Below, piece after piece: positions 1 to 7,187 of a stretch of 42,218 bases of DNA. The stretch lies in the NCBI GenBank assembly GCA_016934595.1, contig JAFGSM010000099.1, positions 1 through 42,218 of the forward strand, written 5' to 3'. Below the pieces are notes generated by a model. It saw only the letters and a list, made by a program, of their open reading frames with translations. It searched no databases and was not told the origin of the DNA. A program made the position numbers and the translations under genes. This DNA comes from a bacterium. GTDB lineage: Bacteria; SZUA-182; DTGQ01; JAFGSM01. Positions within the stretch are counted from its first letter, which is position 1. Each line of letters opens with the position of its first letter.

Positions 1-57
1 AAGGTCGGATGTCCTGGATGTAATAATTATACCATGGAGTATGTTGAAAAAGATTGA
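1..57 (+). CDS. C-terminal end of an unidentified protein (partial)
   Basis: Frame 1 is open from the window edge to a TGA at 55-57 and gives 18 residues with a CPGC pair (VGCPGCNNY) and a charged end. It is too short to identify. Hairpins directly downstream fit a gene end. It could also be chance. Confidence 0.35.
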   Translation, partial: KVGCPGCNNYTMEYVEKD

Positions 58-62
58 AAGTC

Positions 63-120
63 CGCCCGAAGGGCGCTAATTTAATCGTATAGGAATTTTC
101 ATTTTTTCTATACGGGTTTT
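63..120 (+). terminator. Two stacked hairpins, the second followed by a T-run
   Basis: The first hairpin is CGCCC-GAA-GGGCG at 63-75. The second pairs CGTATAG (86-92) with CTATACG (108-114) and is followed by GGTTTT. Together they look like a terminator for the partial gene that ends at 57. The second hairpin has a related copy at 13618-13650, so it may be a dispersed palindromic repeat reused as a terminator. Confidence 0.45.
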
Positions 121-192
121 TGGGCAGTTTTTTAAGTACAATTACTGGTAAGAAATTTATGATGTTTATGGCATTTTTAAAATTGTTTATGA

Positions 193-198
193 TATAAT
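193..198 (+). promoter_or_regulatory. Possible -10 box for the 254-12539 gene run
   Basis: A perfect TATAAT lies 55 bases before the ATG at 254 in AT-rich DNA. No convincing -35 hexamer sits 16-18 bases upstream, so only the -10 element is supported. This is the one clear gap upstream of the eleven-gene run. Confidence 0.3.
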
Positions 199-253
199 TT
201 TACTTTAAAATGAAAACAAGGATACATAACGAAACGAAAATAGGATACACAAT

Positions 254-892
254 ATGAATGATATAAGATTGAAACCTGTCGTATCGATTGTCATTTGTCT
301 TTTGATCTTATGCGGGTTTACAGGCTGCGCGCACAGGAAGACAAAGGTCTTTGTCAATCCTAACATAAACTTTAAATTCGTAAAAAAGGTTGCCGTTCTT
401 CCGTTTGAAAATCTTTCAAATGACCGTTTTGCAGATAAAAAGGTAAGGGATATATTCGTCACAGCGCTTTTGGCGTCAGAGGCGCTTGAGGTGCCTGAAC
501 TGGGAGATGTCCTGCAGGTTGTGAACAGTCTTGGAATCGATGCAGGATTGGAACAAGCGGGATTATCAGGTATGCAACAGGATAAGAAGCAAACCGGAAC
601 GATCACCAAGGAAACAGCAAAGGCCATTGGCCAGGCGCTTGGGGTTCAGGGGATCATTCTGGGGAGCGTTGAGGAATACAGCGTTATTCGAACTACCTCA
701 GGATCTTTTCCAGAGGTATCGTTAACCCTCAGGATGATAGATCCAAAAACCGGCTCCATTATATGGGCGATAAGCCATACTGAGAAGGGAAGTCTCATCC
801 TTCCCAGCATACTGGGGATAGGCGAGGAAACATTGACCGAGACGGCCATTAAGGCAGCAAAAAGGGTCGTTGATACACTGGTATTTAAATAA
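254..892 (+). CDS. CsgG/GNA1162-like outer-membrane lipoprotein (copy 1)
   Basis: A 212-residue lipoprotein: the signal peptide ends in an FTGC lipobox with Cys near residue 25. The mature part opens with KKVAVLPFENLS, has a central block typical of proteins that test a paired target (ALGVQGIILGSVEEY), and then a strand reading LRMIDPKTGSIIW. This order matches the CsgG/LPP20/GNA1162/FlgO fold group of periplasm-facing outer-membrane lipoproteins. CsgG itself is the curli secretion pore, but most relatives have no known role. It is the first gene of a run that continues into multihaem cytochromes, which suggests a part in cytochrome export or envelope anchoring (inference). The next gene starts 3 bases after its stop. 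Confidence 0.75.
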   Translation: MNDIRLKPVVSIVICLLILCGFTGCAHRKTKVFVNPNINFKFVKKVAVLPFENLSNDRFADKKVRDIFVTALLASEALEVPELGDVLQVVNSLGIDAGLEQAGLSGMQQDKKQTGTITKETAKAIGQALGVQGIILGSVEEYSVIRTTSGSFPEVSLTLRMIDPKTGSIIWAISHTEKGSLILPSILGIGEETLTETAIKAAKRVVDTLVFK

Positions 893-895
893 AAA

Positions 896-1633
896 ATGGG
901 GAAAAGGCATGGATATTATCCGGTTTATTTGCTGCTTGCCGCTTTTGTATTGGTTCATATCTTCCATTTGATAGTATTTGCAGAGGAATCAATATCAAAA
1001 GGGAGCGAAACCGGCACCACATCCTCTAAAGACATTGAGGCAGACTCAGTGTCAAAAGGGATTGATTCCATTCCCAGCCCGTCTGTAGAAACTGAGGGAT
1101 GGCCTGCCTCAAAGGAGAAGAGGGCTGTTCTTCCTCCGGTATTAGTGGTTGGAAAGAAACCCGGGCCAGGAACTACCGTTGCAATACTCCCATTTCAGAA
1201 CCTGAGCGGACGTTACTTGTTAATTGATGATATAGTAATGCCTTTTTATCAAAGCCTGGAAAATATATATAGTCTTGTCCCGTATGAGGACGTTGATGAG
1301 GCCATTTTGCAGCTCAGGCTGAGACACACCGGTTTCTTGACCTCTGAGGAGGCCTCAAAGCTTGGGGAAAGGCTTGGCGCAGAGGCCCTGATTCTTGGAA
1401 TGATCTGTGACTATCAGGATACACCTGATCCCAGGATCGGCCTTATCGTAAAGATGATAGGAACGCAAGACGATGCCCCTGTTATCTGGATGAAAAGCGC
1501 TGTAGCCTCCGGAAACCAGATGGAATCATGGTTTGGAACGAACAGGATACTGAAGACGGACCACCTGGTTGAGGAGGTCGTAAAGGACCTGATCAAGGAT
1601 ATACCTGTTGACTCTTTAAAAAAGAATGAATAG
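896..1633 (+). CDS. CsgG/GNA1162-like secreted protein (copy 2)
   Basis: A 245-residue protein with an N-terminal hydrophobic segment (about residues 10-28) ending near VFAEE. There is no lipobox cysteine, so unlike its two neighbours it should be cleaved by signal peptidase I or stay anchored. A low-complexity Ser/Lys/Glu linker (about 30-85) precedes a domain opening with TTVAILPFQNLSG and containing RLGAEALILGMICDY, the same pattern as copies 1 and 3. The ATG lies three bases after the previous stop with no clear Shine-Dalgarno, suggesting translational coupling. It may form a hetero-oligomer with the lipoprotein copies; that is inference. Confidence 0.7.
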   Translation: MGKRHGYYPVYLLLAAFVLVHIFHLIVFAEESISKGSETGTTSSKDIEADSVSKGIDSIPSPSVETEGWPASKEKRAVLPPVLVVGKKPGPGTTVAILPFQNLSGRYLLIDDIVMPFYQSLENIYSLVPYEDVDEAILQLRLRHTGFLTSEEASKLGERLGAEALILGMICDYQDTPDPRIGLIVKMIGTQDDAPVIWMKSAVASGNQMESWFGTNRILKTDHLVEEVVKDLIKDIPVDSLKKNE

Positions 1634-1688
1634 GCAATCATGGCCAAATTTTATACTTTACACGGCCACTAAATGAGTTTTTATTTTC

Positions 1689-1754
1689 ACCACGGAGATC
1701 ACTGAGTGCACAGAGAAAAATTGATAACTCTGTGTTCTCAGTGCCCTCTGTAGT
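1689..1754. repeat. Imperfect palindrome of the CACCACGGAG/CACAGAG type
   Basis: The arm CACTGAGTGCACAGAG pairs with CTCTGTGTTCTCAGTG (two mismatches), and the outer arms ACCACGGAGAT and CCCTCTGTAGT extend the stem to about 30 bases. Palindromes of this wording are dispersed repeats in many environmental genomes. It occupies the only sizeable gap between the second and third CsgG-like genes. Confidence 0.6.
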
Positions 1755-1775
1755 TAATTTTAAAGTGTAATAAGA

Positions 1776-2393
1776 ATGAAAAGGATTTGTTGTGCTTGCA
1801 TGTTGTGTGTCTTCGTTGTCTGCATTTGCTCAGGGTGCATGTTTCGCCAGCATAAGACCTATTCTTTTCTTGACAGCAAGGCGATTGCAGGAGCCGGGTC
1901 TGTAGCCGTTCTTCCGTTTAATAACCTGACCATGAATGCAAATGCGGGAGTCATTATAACAAATATGCTTATGACCGAGCTGGTGAGGCAGGGGCGGTTT
2001 AGGGTCATAAAATACGGAGACCTCAGGCGGTTTTTCCTGGACAGGAGAAAAACCTCGGTTTCCTCCATAGATATAGAGACCTTGCGGGAGTTAAGGCAGA
2101 AATTCAGGGCCGAGATAGCGGTCATAGGCGCTGTCCTGAGATATGAGGATGTTGAAAATGTCGGCGCATTAAATAAGACAGGTGGAGGAAAGGAACCGGT
2201 TTTCCCCTGTATATACGTGAGCATAACAATCCTTGATACACGCTCAGGCCGTATCCTGGGACAGGGGGAATTTATGGAGAAGGGTTCTTTGGCAGGACAT
2301 CTTCTCAGCGACAAAGAAAGACAATCGGCATTCGCTTTGGCGCAAAAAATGGCCGTGAAAATGGCATCCGCTATGGGCGCTGACAGGTCATGA
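1776..2393 (+). CDS. CsgG/GNA1162-like outer-membrane lipoprotein (copy 3)
   Basis: A 205-residue lipoprotein with a Cys-rich signal peptide and a CSGC lipobox near residue 21. The mature domain has SVAVLPFNNLT, a helix with MLMTELVRQGRFRVIKYGDL, the AEIAVIGAVLRYEDV strand and ITILDTRSGRILG, the order expected of the CsgG/GNA1162 group. Paralogy to the two upstream genes is at motif level, not close. Its last codon overlaps the start of the 5-haem cytochrome as ATGA, which ties this lipoprotein family to the cytochromes by translational coupling. Confidence 0.72.
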   Translation: MKRICCACMLCVFVVCICSGCMFRQHKTYSFLDSKAIAGAGSVAVLPFNNLTMNANAGVIITNMLMTELVRQGRFRVIKYGDLRRFFLDRRKTSVSSIDIETLRELRQKFRAEIAVIGAVLRYEDVENVGALNKTGGGKEPVFPCIYVSITILDTRSGRILGQGEFMEKGSLAGHLLSDKERQSAFALAQKMAVKMASAMGADRS

Positions 2394-2887
2394 ATCCTGT
2401 AAAGACCGCGGTTTTGAGCATGATCGTTTTCTTGTGTTTCTCAGCCTTTTTGAGTAAAGCGCAGGTGACAGGGGATGGCTCTGAATGTCTTGGCTGTCAC
2501 CAGAATGTGTCAAACCAGGCAGGCATATACAGGCATCTGCCGTTTGCGCAGAATAAATGCCCATCCTGCCATCTGGTTTCAGAAGGGATCTCTGAGACAG
2601 AAGACGTGATTGAGCCGTGCACAAGAGATGGCATCGGGAGGAACGATCTCGGGATAACAACCTGTTACAAGTGCCATTCAAAAGAAAAACTGGGTGTTTC
2701 GCATCCTGTTGGGGTATTTCCTTCAGAGAATATCAAGGTGCCCGATGTTTTGCCAAGGGGCACGGAGGGACGGCTTCTTTGTATATCCTGCCATTGCCAG
2801 CATGTGAGCGATGAGGAATACCTTGGAAGAAAACCGGTCTCCGCACAGTTGTGCATTGCCTGTCATGGTATTGATTATTTTAAATAG
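2390..2887 (+). CDS. Periplasmic 5-haem cytochrome c
   Basis: A 165-residue secreted protein: hydrophobic signal to about residue 24, then five CXXCH haem-c sites (CLGCH, CPSCH, CYKCH, CISCH, CIACH). The spacing resembles the multihaem 'doubled CXXCH' families. Extra His residues (HLPF, SHPVG, CQHVS) are candidate distal ligands for bis-His haems. It starts by a four-base overlap with the upstream lipoprotein gene, with GACAGG as a weak ribosome site. It is the smallest cytochrome of the run and could be a shuttle between larger partners (inference). Confidence 0.88.
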   Translation: MNPVKTAVLSMIVFLCFSAFLSKAQVTGDGSECLGCHQNVSNQAGIYRHLPFAQNKCPSCHLVSEGISETEDVIEPCTRDGIGRNDLGITTCYKCHSKEKLGVSHPVGVFPSENIKVPDVLPRGTEGRLLCISCHCQHVSDEEYLGRKPVSAQLCIACHGIDYFK

Positions 2888-2964
2888 AGAGGGTTTTTCA
2901 GATGAGACTCTCATGCCGAAATTCGGGGCAAAGGGGGATGAAAATACCCAAAGGAGATTTTCAA

Positions 2965-3543
2965 GTGAATAAGAGGAAAAAAATCAATCTATCCATAAAG
3001 AAGGGGATGCAGCTCAGGCTCATTTTCAGGATATTTACGATCATACTGTTAGCCGTCATACTAAGCGGGATGATTTTTTTACTGGGAAGTCACAGGAAAG
3101 TGGAATCCACTTATCGCCAGTTTCATGTGCAGCTTAAGAATTTCAGAGAGATGATATTGCCTCTTGCCATTGCCGGATTTATAGCGGGCCTGATGGGAGC
3201 ATTGATTCTGTCCTTCTTCTTTCCACTGCGCCTTGCAGGCCCCATATACCGTATTGAGAAATCAATACAGAAGGCGGCTACTGGTGATTTGACAGATCTG
3301 AAATTGAATATCAGATCAAGGGATGAGTTTCACGAACTGGCCTCGCATGTGAACAGTATGATGCAAAAGATAAATGGGTGCATTATGTCTGTAAAGGATG
3401 AAAATAAAAAAATGAATGATGTGTATAAAAGGATGTATGACGCGCTAATAAATCAGGATATGGACGAGGCAAGGAAGGCGTTGTTTGACATGGGAAATAA
3501 TATAAACAATATTAATGGGGTGATCGATGAATTCAAGGTTTAG
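2965..3543 (+). CDS. HAMP-domain membrane protein without an output domain
   Basis: I place the start at GTG 2965 because AAGGAG lies eight bases upstream; an ATG at 2902 in the same frame has no such site. The 192-residue protein has two membrane helices (LIFRIFTIILLAVILSGM and the stretch around ILPLAIAGFIAGLMGALIL) enclosing a short periplasmic loop. A HAMP domain follows (PIYRIEKSIQKAATGDL...RDEFHELASHVNSMM), then a coiled coil. There is no kinase, cyclase or methyl-accepting domain after it. It may be a stand-alone HAMP adaptor or a structural protein of the complex. The 17-base overlap with the foldase gene keeps it in the operon. Confidence 0.75.
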   Translation: MNKRKKINLSIKKGMQLRLIFRIFTIILLAVILSGMIFLLGSHRKVESTYRQFHVQLKNFREMILPLAIAGFIAGLMGALILSFFFPLRLAGPIYRIEKSIQKAATGDLTDLKLNIRSRDEFHELASHVNSMMQKINGCIMSVKDENKKMNDVYKRMYDALINQDMDEARKALFDMGNNINNINGVIDEFKV

Positions 3544-5209
3544 AAAAAAGATTATAGGTATGTTTTTTATTGTTTTCGTGGCCTTTTATTGCGGATGTGT
3601 CCCTGAGTTTACTGATGAGACACCGCTTGCTATGGTGGAGAATGAGCCTGTGACTTATGGCGAATTTAAACGGGAATTGCAGATGTTTCACCTGACCAAA
3701 AGCGATAAGGCAAAGACCGGAGAAATCGACATAAAGGAATTTATGGACAGGCTAATAAGAAAAAGGCTTTTTATACAGGAGGCCATGCGAATGGGATTAG
3801 GGCAGGGGCCTGATATTGACGCCGCTGTTGATTCTGAGTTAAAAAAACAGGCATTGATACTGCTTCACAAAGAAGAGATAGATGATAAGATAGCTGTGAG
3901 CGATGAAGAGGCATGGGAGGGGTACAAAAAAATTCTGGATAAACGCAGGGTCGAAGTGGAGGAGATAAGAGGGAAATTCTCGATAAATCCTGACGGACGT
4001 CACAAAACCGTAAGCGATTATCTGTCAAGGCTGAGAAAAGGGTCAAAGATCGAGATAGACCCGAATTTTGTCTGGCTGGGGGATGAGTATTGTGATCCCA
4101 ATTTGCCGGTTGCCAGGATCAATGATGTGATGATAATGTGCAGGGACATTTCTTCGGCTATAAATACCCTAAATAATGAGTCAGGGGAAACAAAAGGCTG
4201 GGAAACCGCCCTTCATGGGCTGATAGACCAAAGCCTGCTTGATCAGGAGATAGGGCGTCTTTTGCCTTCAAAGGAGTCCTTTGAAAAGTCGAAAGAGAGG
4301 ATAAAAAAAGGCATGATCAAAGACCTCCGTCAGGAAAGGGAGGCCGAATATCTGGAAGAGCTAAGGCAAAAGGCTAGGATTTCAAAGTTTGATATAGACC
4401 CTGAAAGGATATTGGATGAATCGTCCGATCCAAACCAACAAGTGATATCAGTGAATGATAAATCCATAACCCTTAGAGATCTGAAATCCGCCATAAATCT
4501 CAAAGAATTAACATCCGCCAGACAGGAAACCAGGCAGAAGATCATAGAAAACAACCTCAGATACCTTGTTGATTGCATACTGGTTGATCAGGAGGCCCTT
4601 GGCAGGGGGTATGAGAAGCTGCCAGCAGTTCACGATTCTATAAAGGCTGTAAAGGAAAAGATCATATATAACAAATTCTTCAATAATCTTCTGTTGCCAT
4701 CAATAAAGACAACGGATGAGGATGTCGAGACATATTACAGCGGGCATCCTGAGATATTCCGCACCCCTGTTAATGTGAAGGTTGAAGAGATACGCCTCAA
4801 GACCCAGGAGGAAGCCGATAAGATCATGACTGATCTGAAATCCGGCTCGGATTTCAATTTCCTGAGCCAGCAATCCCTCCCTGAAAGGATCACTTCCATT
4901 CACTGGATTTCTGTAAACCGTTTTCCTGAAAATATCAAGGATGGGCTTATGAAGACCAGGGAAGGAGAGCTTTTCGGACCTGCTTCATGGAACGAGGGAT
5001 ACAGCATTTTTCTGCTGAAAAGGATAAGCGGCGGAGAGCCTGTCCCGTTTGAAAGGGCAAAAAAAGAGGCTGAAAATATGCTGAAAAAGGAGCTTTTCAA
5101 CCAGGCAGTTGAAAAATGGGATGCGGCGCTGAGGGCAACCTCAAATATCGTGATATATGAAGACCGCCTTAAGGCGATACTCGCAGGTATAGGTGAAGGG
5201 AATGCATAA
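3527..5209 (+). CDS. Parvulin-type peptidyl-prolyl isomerase lipoprotein (SurA/PrsA-like)
   Basis: A 560-residue probable lipoprotein (FYCGC lipobox, Cys near residue 24). Three SurA-N-like openings recur: AMVENEPVTYGEFKREL, ARINDVMIMCRDISSAI and VISVNDKSITLRDLKSAI. One parvulin-like domain follows at about residues 415-500 (VEEIRLKTQEEADKIMTDL through GPASWNEGYSIFLLKRI), then a C-terminal helix. Parvulin foldases act on secreted or outer-membrane proteins. Sitting between CsgG-like lipoproteins and giant cytochromes, it is probably a dedicated chaperone for their folding or export (inference). The ATG follows GGGGTG at a good distance and lies inside the end of the HAMP gene. Confidence 0.85.
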   Translation: MNSRFRKKIIGMFFIVFVAFYCGCVPEFTDETPLAMVENEPVTYGEFKRELQMFHLTKSDKAKTGEIDIKEFMDRLIRKRLFIQEAMRMGLGQGPDIDAAVDSELKKQALILLHKEEIDDKIAVSDEEAWEGYKKILDKRRVEVEEIRGKFSINPDGRHKTVSDYLSRLRKGSKIEIDPNFVWLGDEYCDPNLPVARINDVMIMCRDISSAINTLNNESGETKGWETALHGLIDQSLLDQEIGRLLPSKESFEKSKERIKKGMIKDLRQEREAEYLEELRQKARISKFDIDPERILDESSDPNQQVISVNDKSITLRDLKSAINLKELTSARQETRQKIIENNLRYLVDCILVDQEALGRGYEKLPAVHDSIKAVKEKIIYNKFFNNLLLPSIKTTDEDVETYYSGHPEIFRTPVNVKVEEIRLKTQEEADKIMTDLKSGSDFNFLSQQSLPERITSIHWISVNRFPENIKDGLMKTREGELFGPASWNEGYSIFLLKRISGGEPVPFERAKKEAENMLKKELFNQAVEKWDAALRATSNIVIYEDRLKAILAGIGEGNA

Positions 5210-7187
5210 GACAAAACCAGGATTCTGTCCATACCTGATTTTGATCTCGATATTGCCGGCGTTGTGCCTTTTGATTTTCTCATGCGTGCCAAATGGAAAG
5301 CCCAGAAAAGAGCTTCGCTTTGCAGGACGCACCTGTGATAGCTGTCATCAGAAAGAGCTGAGCGCTTATAAAGCGCTAAAGACAGTACATGATCCTGTAA
5401 AGAAGGCTGATTGCAAGGCATGTCATGAACCGCATGGGGTAGTCGGTGTTTTTCATCTCTGGGAAGGGGTGGAGGCCAAAGTATGCTATACATGCCATAA
5501 AGAGAACGAGGCCCTTTCAGAAAAGATAAGCCAGCACCCGTTGTATAAAGAGGGTAAATGCTCGCCCTGCCATGACCCGCATGCCTCGGATCAATCCAGC
5601 CTTTTAAAGCGACCGGGCGATGACCTGTGTTATGAGTGTCATGACAGGGGACTGTTTGCAAAGGAGGTCGTGCATGATCCCTTGAAAAAGACAGGCTGCC
5701 TTGCATGTCATGCGCCCCATGCATCTGATAACCAGGCACATCTAAACATTCCATCGGAAGATCTGTGCGTCAAATGTCATCCCATAAGCCAGGCACTGGA
5801 GAAGGCGCATAAAGGATATTCGGTCAAAGGAGAACACTGCCTTAAATGCCACGACCCTCATTCCTCAAAGGAAAAGGGACTGCTTAAGATTACGGTTCAC
5901 AAGCCTCTGCGGGATGGTAAATGTCAGGATTGCCATTTGCCCCCTTCGGATACAGCCGGATTTGAGACTGCTGTAAAAAGCGCACAGTTATGCCTTAGAT
6001 GCCACAGCAGCACGGAAGGGGAATTAAAAAGGCCGCTTGTGCATGCCCCTGCTGGAAAGGGGGATTGTGTGGTATGCCATGACCCCCATACATCCGATCA
6101 TCCTGCCCTTGCCCTTCAGAAGGAGGCGGACCTTTGTTATAGCTGCCATCAAAAATCCAAAGATGCTTTCAGGAAGGGGTTTGTTCATACAGCCATCAAT
6201 GAGAAGGGATGCACCGGTTGCCACACACCGCATGGCTCTTTCAAAAAGCAGCAACTGAAAGAGACAGGAAAGGATCTGTGCGCACTTTGTCACTTGTCAA
6301 GCGATTTTCAGGGCCCTTGTATGCATAAACCTGTATCTGAAGGCCAATGCCTGACATGCCATGATTCCCATGCCACGGATTTTCCCGGCCAGGCGAAGAT
6401 CGCAAAGTCCGATCTTTGTTATTCTTGCCATACAAAGGAAAAGGAAAGGTTTTCAAAGGTCCATATCCATACCCCTTTGAATGAGGGAAGATGCAATGGC
6501 TGTCATGATCCGCATAGATCGGTTCAGGATAACCTGTTAATAACCGGAAAGGATAAGGTCTGCATGGGCTGTCATAAGGATTTTCTGAAGGCCCAGGAAG
6601 AGGGATATCTTCATCCCTTGAGCCGGAAAGGGGAGTGCCTCTTTTGCCATGACTCGCACGCCAGCGAATACCACGATGTGCTGAGGATTCCCGGCGATCA
6701 GATCTGCATGGCAAACGGATGCCATAGCGCTATAGACCGAAAGGCTAAGGGATCGAAATGGGTACATAAACCCCTGAAGGATAAAAAATGTGTATCCTGT
6801 CACAATGCGCATGGAAGCAAACTGGCCCATTATTTAAAAGGTTCTCCAGGCAGCCTGTGCCTATTCTGCCATGACGGCATGAAAAAGGATATTGAAAAAG
6901 AGGATATGATAGTGCATTCTCCCGTCATGAAAGGGAACTGCCTTGAATGCCATTCAGGCCACATCTCTGAATTTCAGGGCCTGCTTCTGAGGCAAGGCAA
7001 ACTTTTGTGTGTAACGTGTCATAATATTGAAGATCAGGGATTTACGGATGCCCATGCAGGCATATCCGCAAAAGGGAGCGACTGCCTTTTATGCCATGAT
7101 TCCCATTTGAGCAAGGAGAAGGGCCTGTATCTTCCTGTTACTCATAAACCCTTCACAGGGAAGGAATGCAGGGTATGCCATGAATAG
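5202..7187 (+). CDS. 26-haem cytochrome c lipoprotein
   Basis: About 661 residues from ATG 5202 (AGGTG six bases upstream; a GTG at 5193 is the alternative). The signal peptide ends in IFSC, a plausible lipobox. I count 25 CXXCH sites plus one expanded CMANGCH (CX4CH) at haem 20. The sites come in pairs with HDPH/HTPH/HDSH just after the first of a pair and a repeated xVHxPLKxGxC lead-in, the signature of tandem 'doubled CXXCH' modules. Such chains form extended bis-His haem wires. A lipid anchor would place it at the outer membrane, facing in or out. It overlaps the foldase gene upstream and the 16-haem gene downstream. Confidence 0.9.
   Translation: MHKTKPGFCPYLILISILPALCLLIFSCVPNGKPRKELRFAGRTCDSCHQKELSAYKALKTVHDPVKKADCKACHEPHGVVGVFHLWEGVEAKVCYTCHKENEALSEKISQHPLYKEGKCSPCHDPHASDQSSLLKRPGDDLCYECHDRGLFAKEVVHDPLKKTGCLACHAPHASDNQAHLNIPSEDLCVKCHPISQALEKAHKGYSVKGEHCLKCHDPHSSKEKGLLKITVHKPLRDGKCQDCHLPPSDTAGFETAVKSAQLCLRCHSSTEGELKRPLVHAPAGKGDCVVCHDPHTSDHPALALQKEADLCYSCHQKSKDAFRKGFVHTAINEKGCTGCHTPHGSFKKQQLKETGKDLCALCHLSSDFQGPCMHKPVSEGQCLTCHDSHATDFPGQAKIAKSDLCYSCHTKEKERFSKVHIHTPLNEGRCNGCHDPHRSVQDNLLITGKDKVCMGCHKDFLKAQEEGYLHPLSRKGECLFCHDSHASEYHDVLRIPGDQICMANGCHSAIDRKAKGSKWVHKPLKDKKCVSCHNAHGSKLAHYLKGSPGSLCLFCHDGMKKDIEKEDMIVHSPVMKGNCLECHSGHISEFQGLLLRQGKLLCVTCHNIEDQGFTDAHAGISAKGSDCLLCHDSHLSKEKGLYLPVTHKPFTGKECRVCHE

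Noticed and set aside
2390-2887. Possible nitrite reductase NrfA or hydroxylamine oxidoreductase-like enzyme because of five haems
   Set aside because: The protein is too short (165 residues) and has no CXXCK or catalytic-site pattern; it is a plain electron carrier.
2902-2964. N-terminal extension of the HAMP protein from ATG 2902
   Set aside because: The extension has no ribosome site and a non-hydrophobic, Cys-containing start; AAGGAG before GTG 2965 is a much better start.
4900-5754. Long - strand ORF of 284 codons across the foldase/cytochrome junction
   Set aside because: It is antisense to two well-supported genes, has no family motif, and its composition follows from the haem codons on the other strand.
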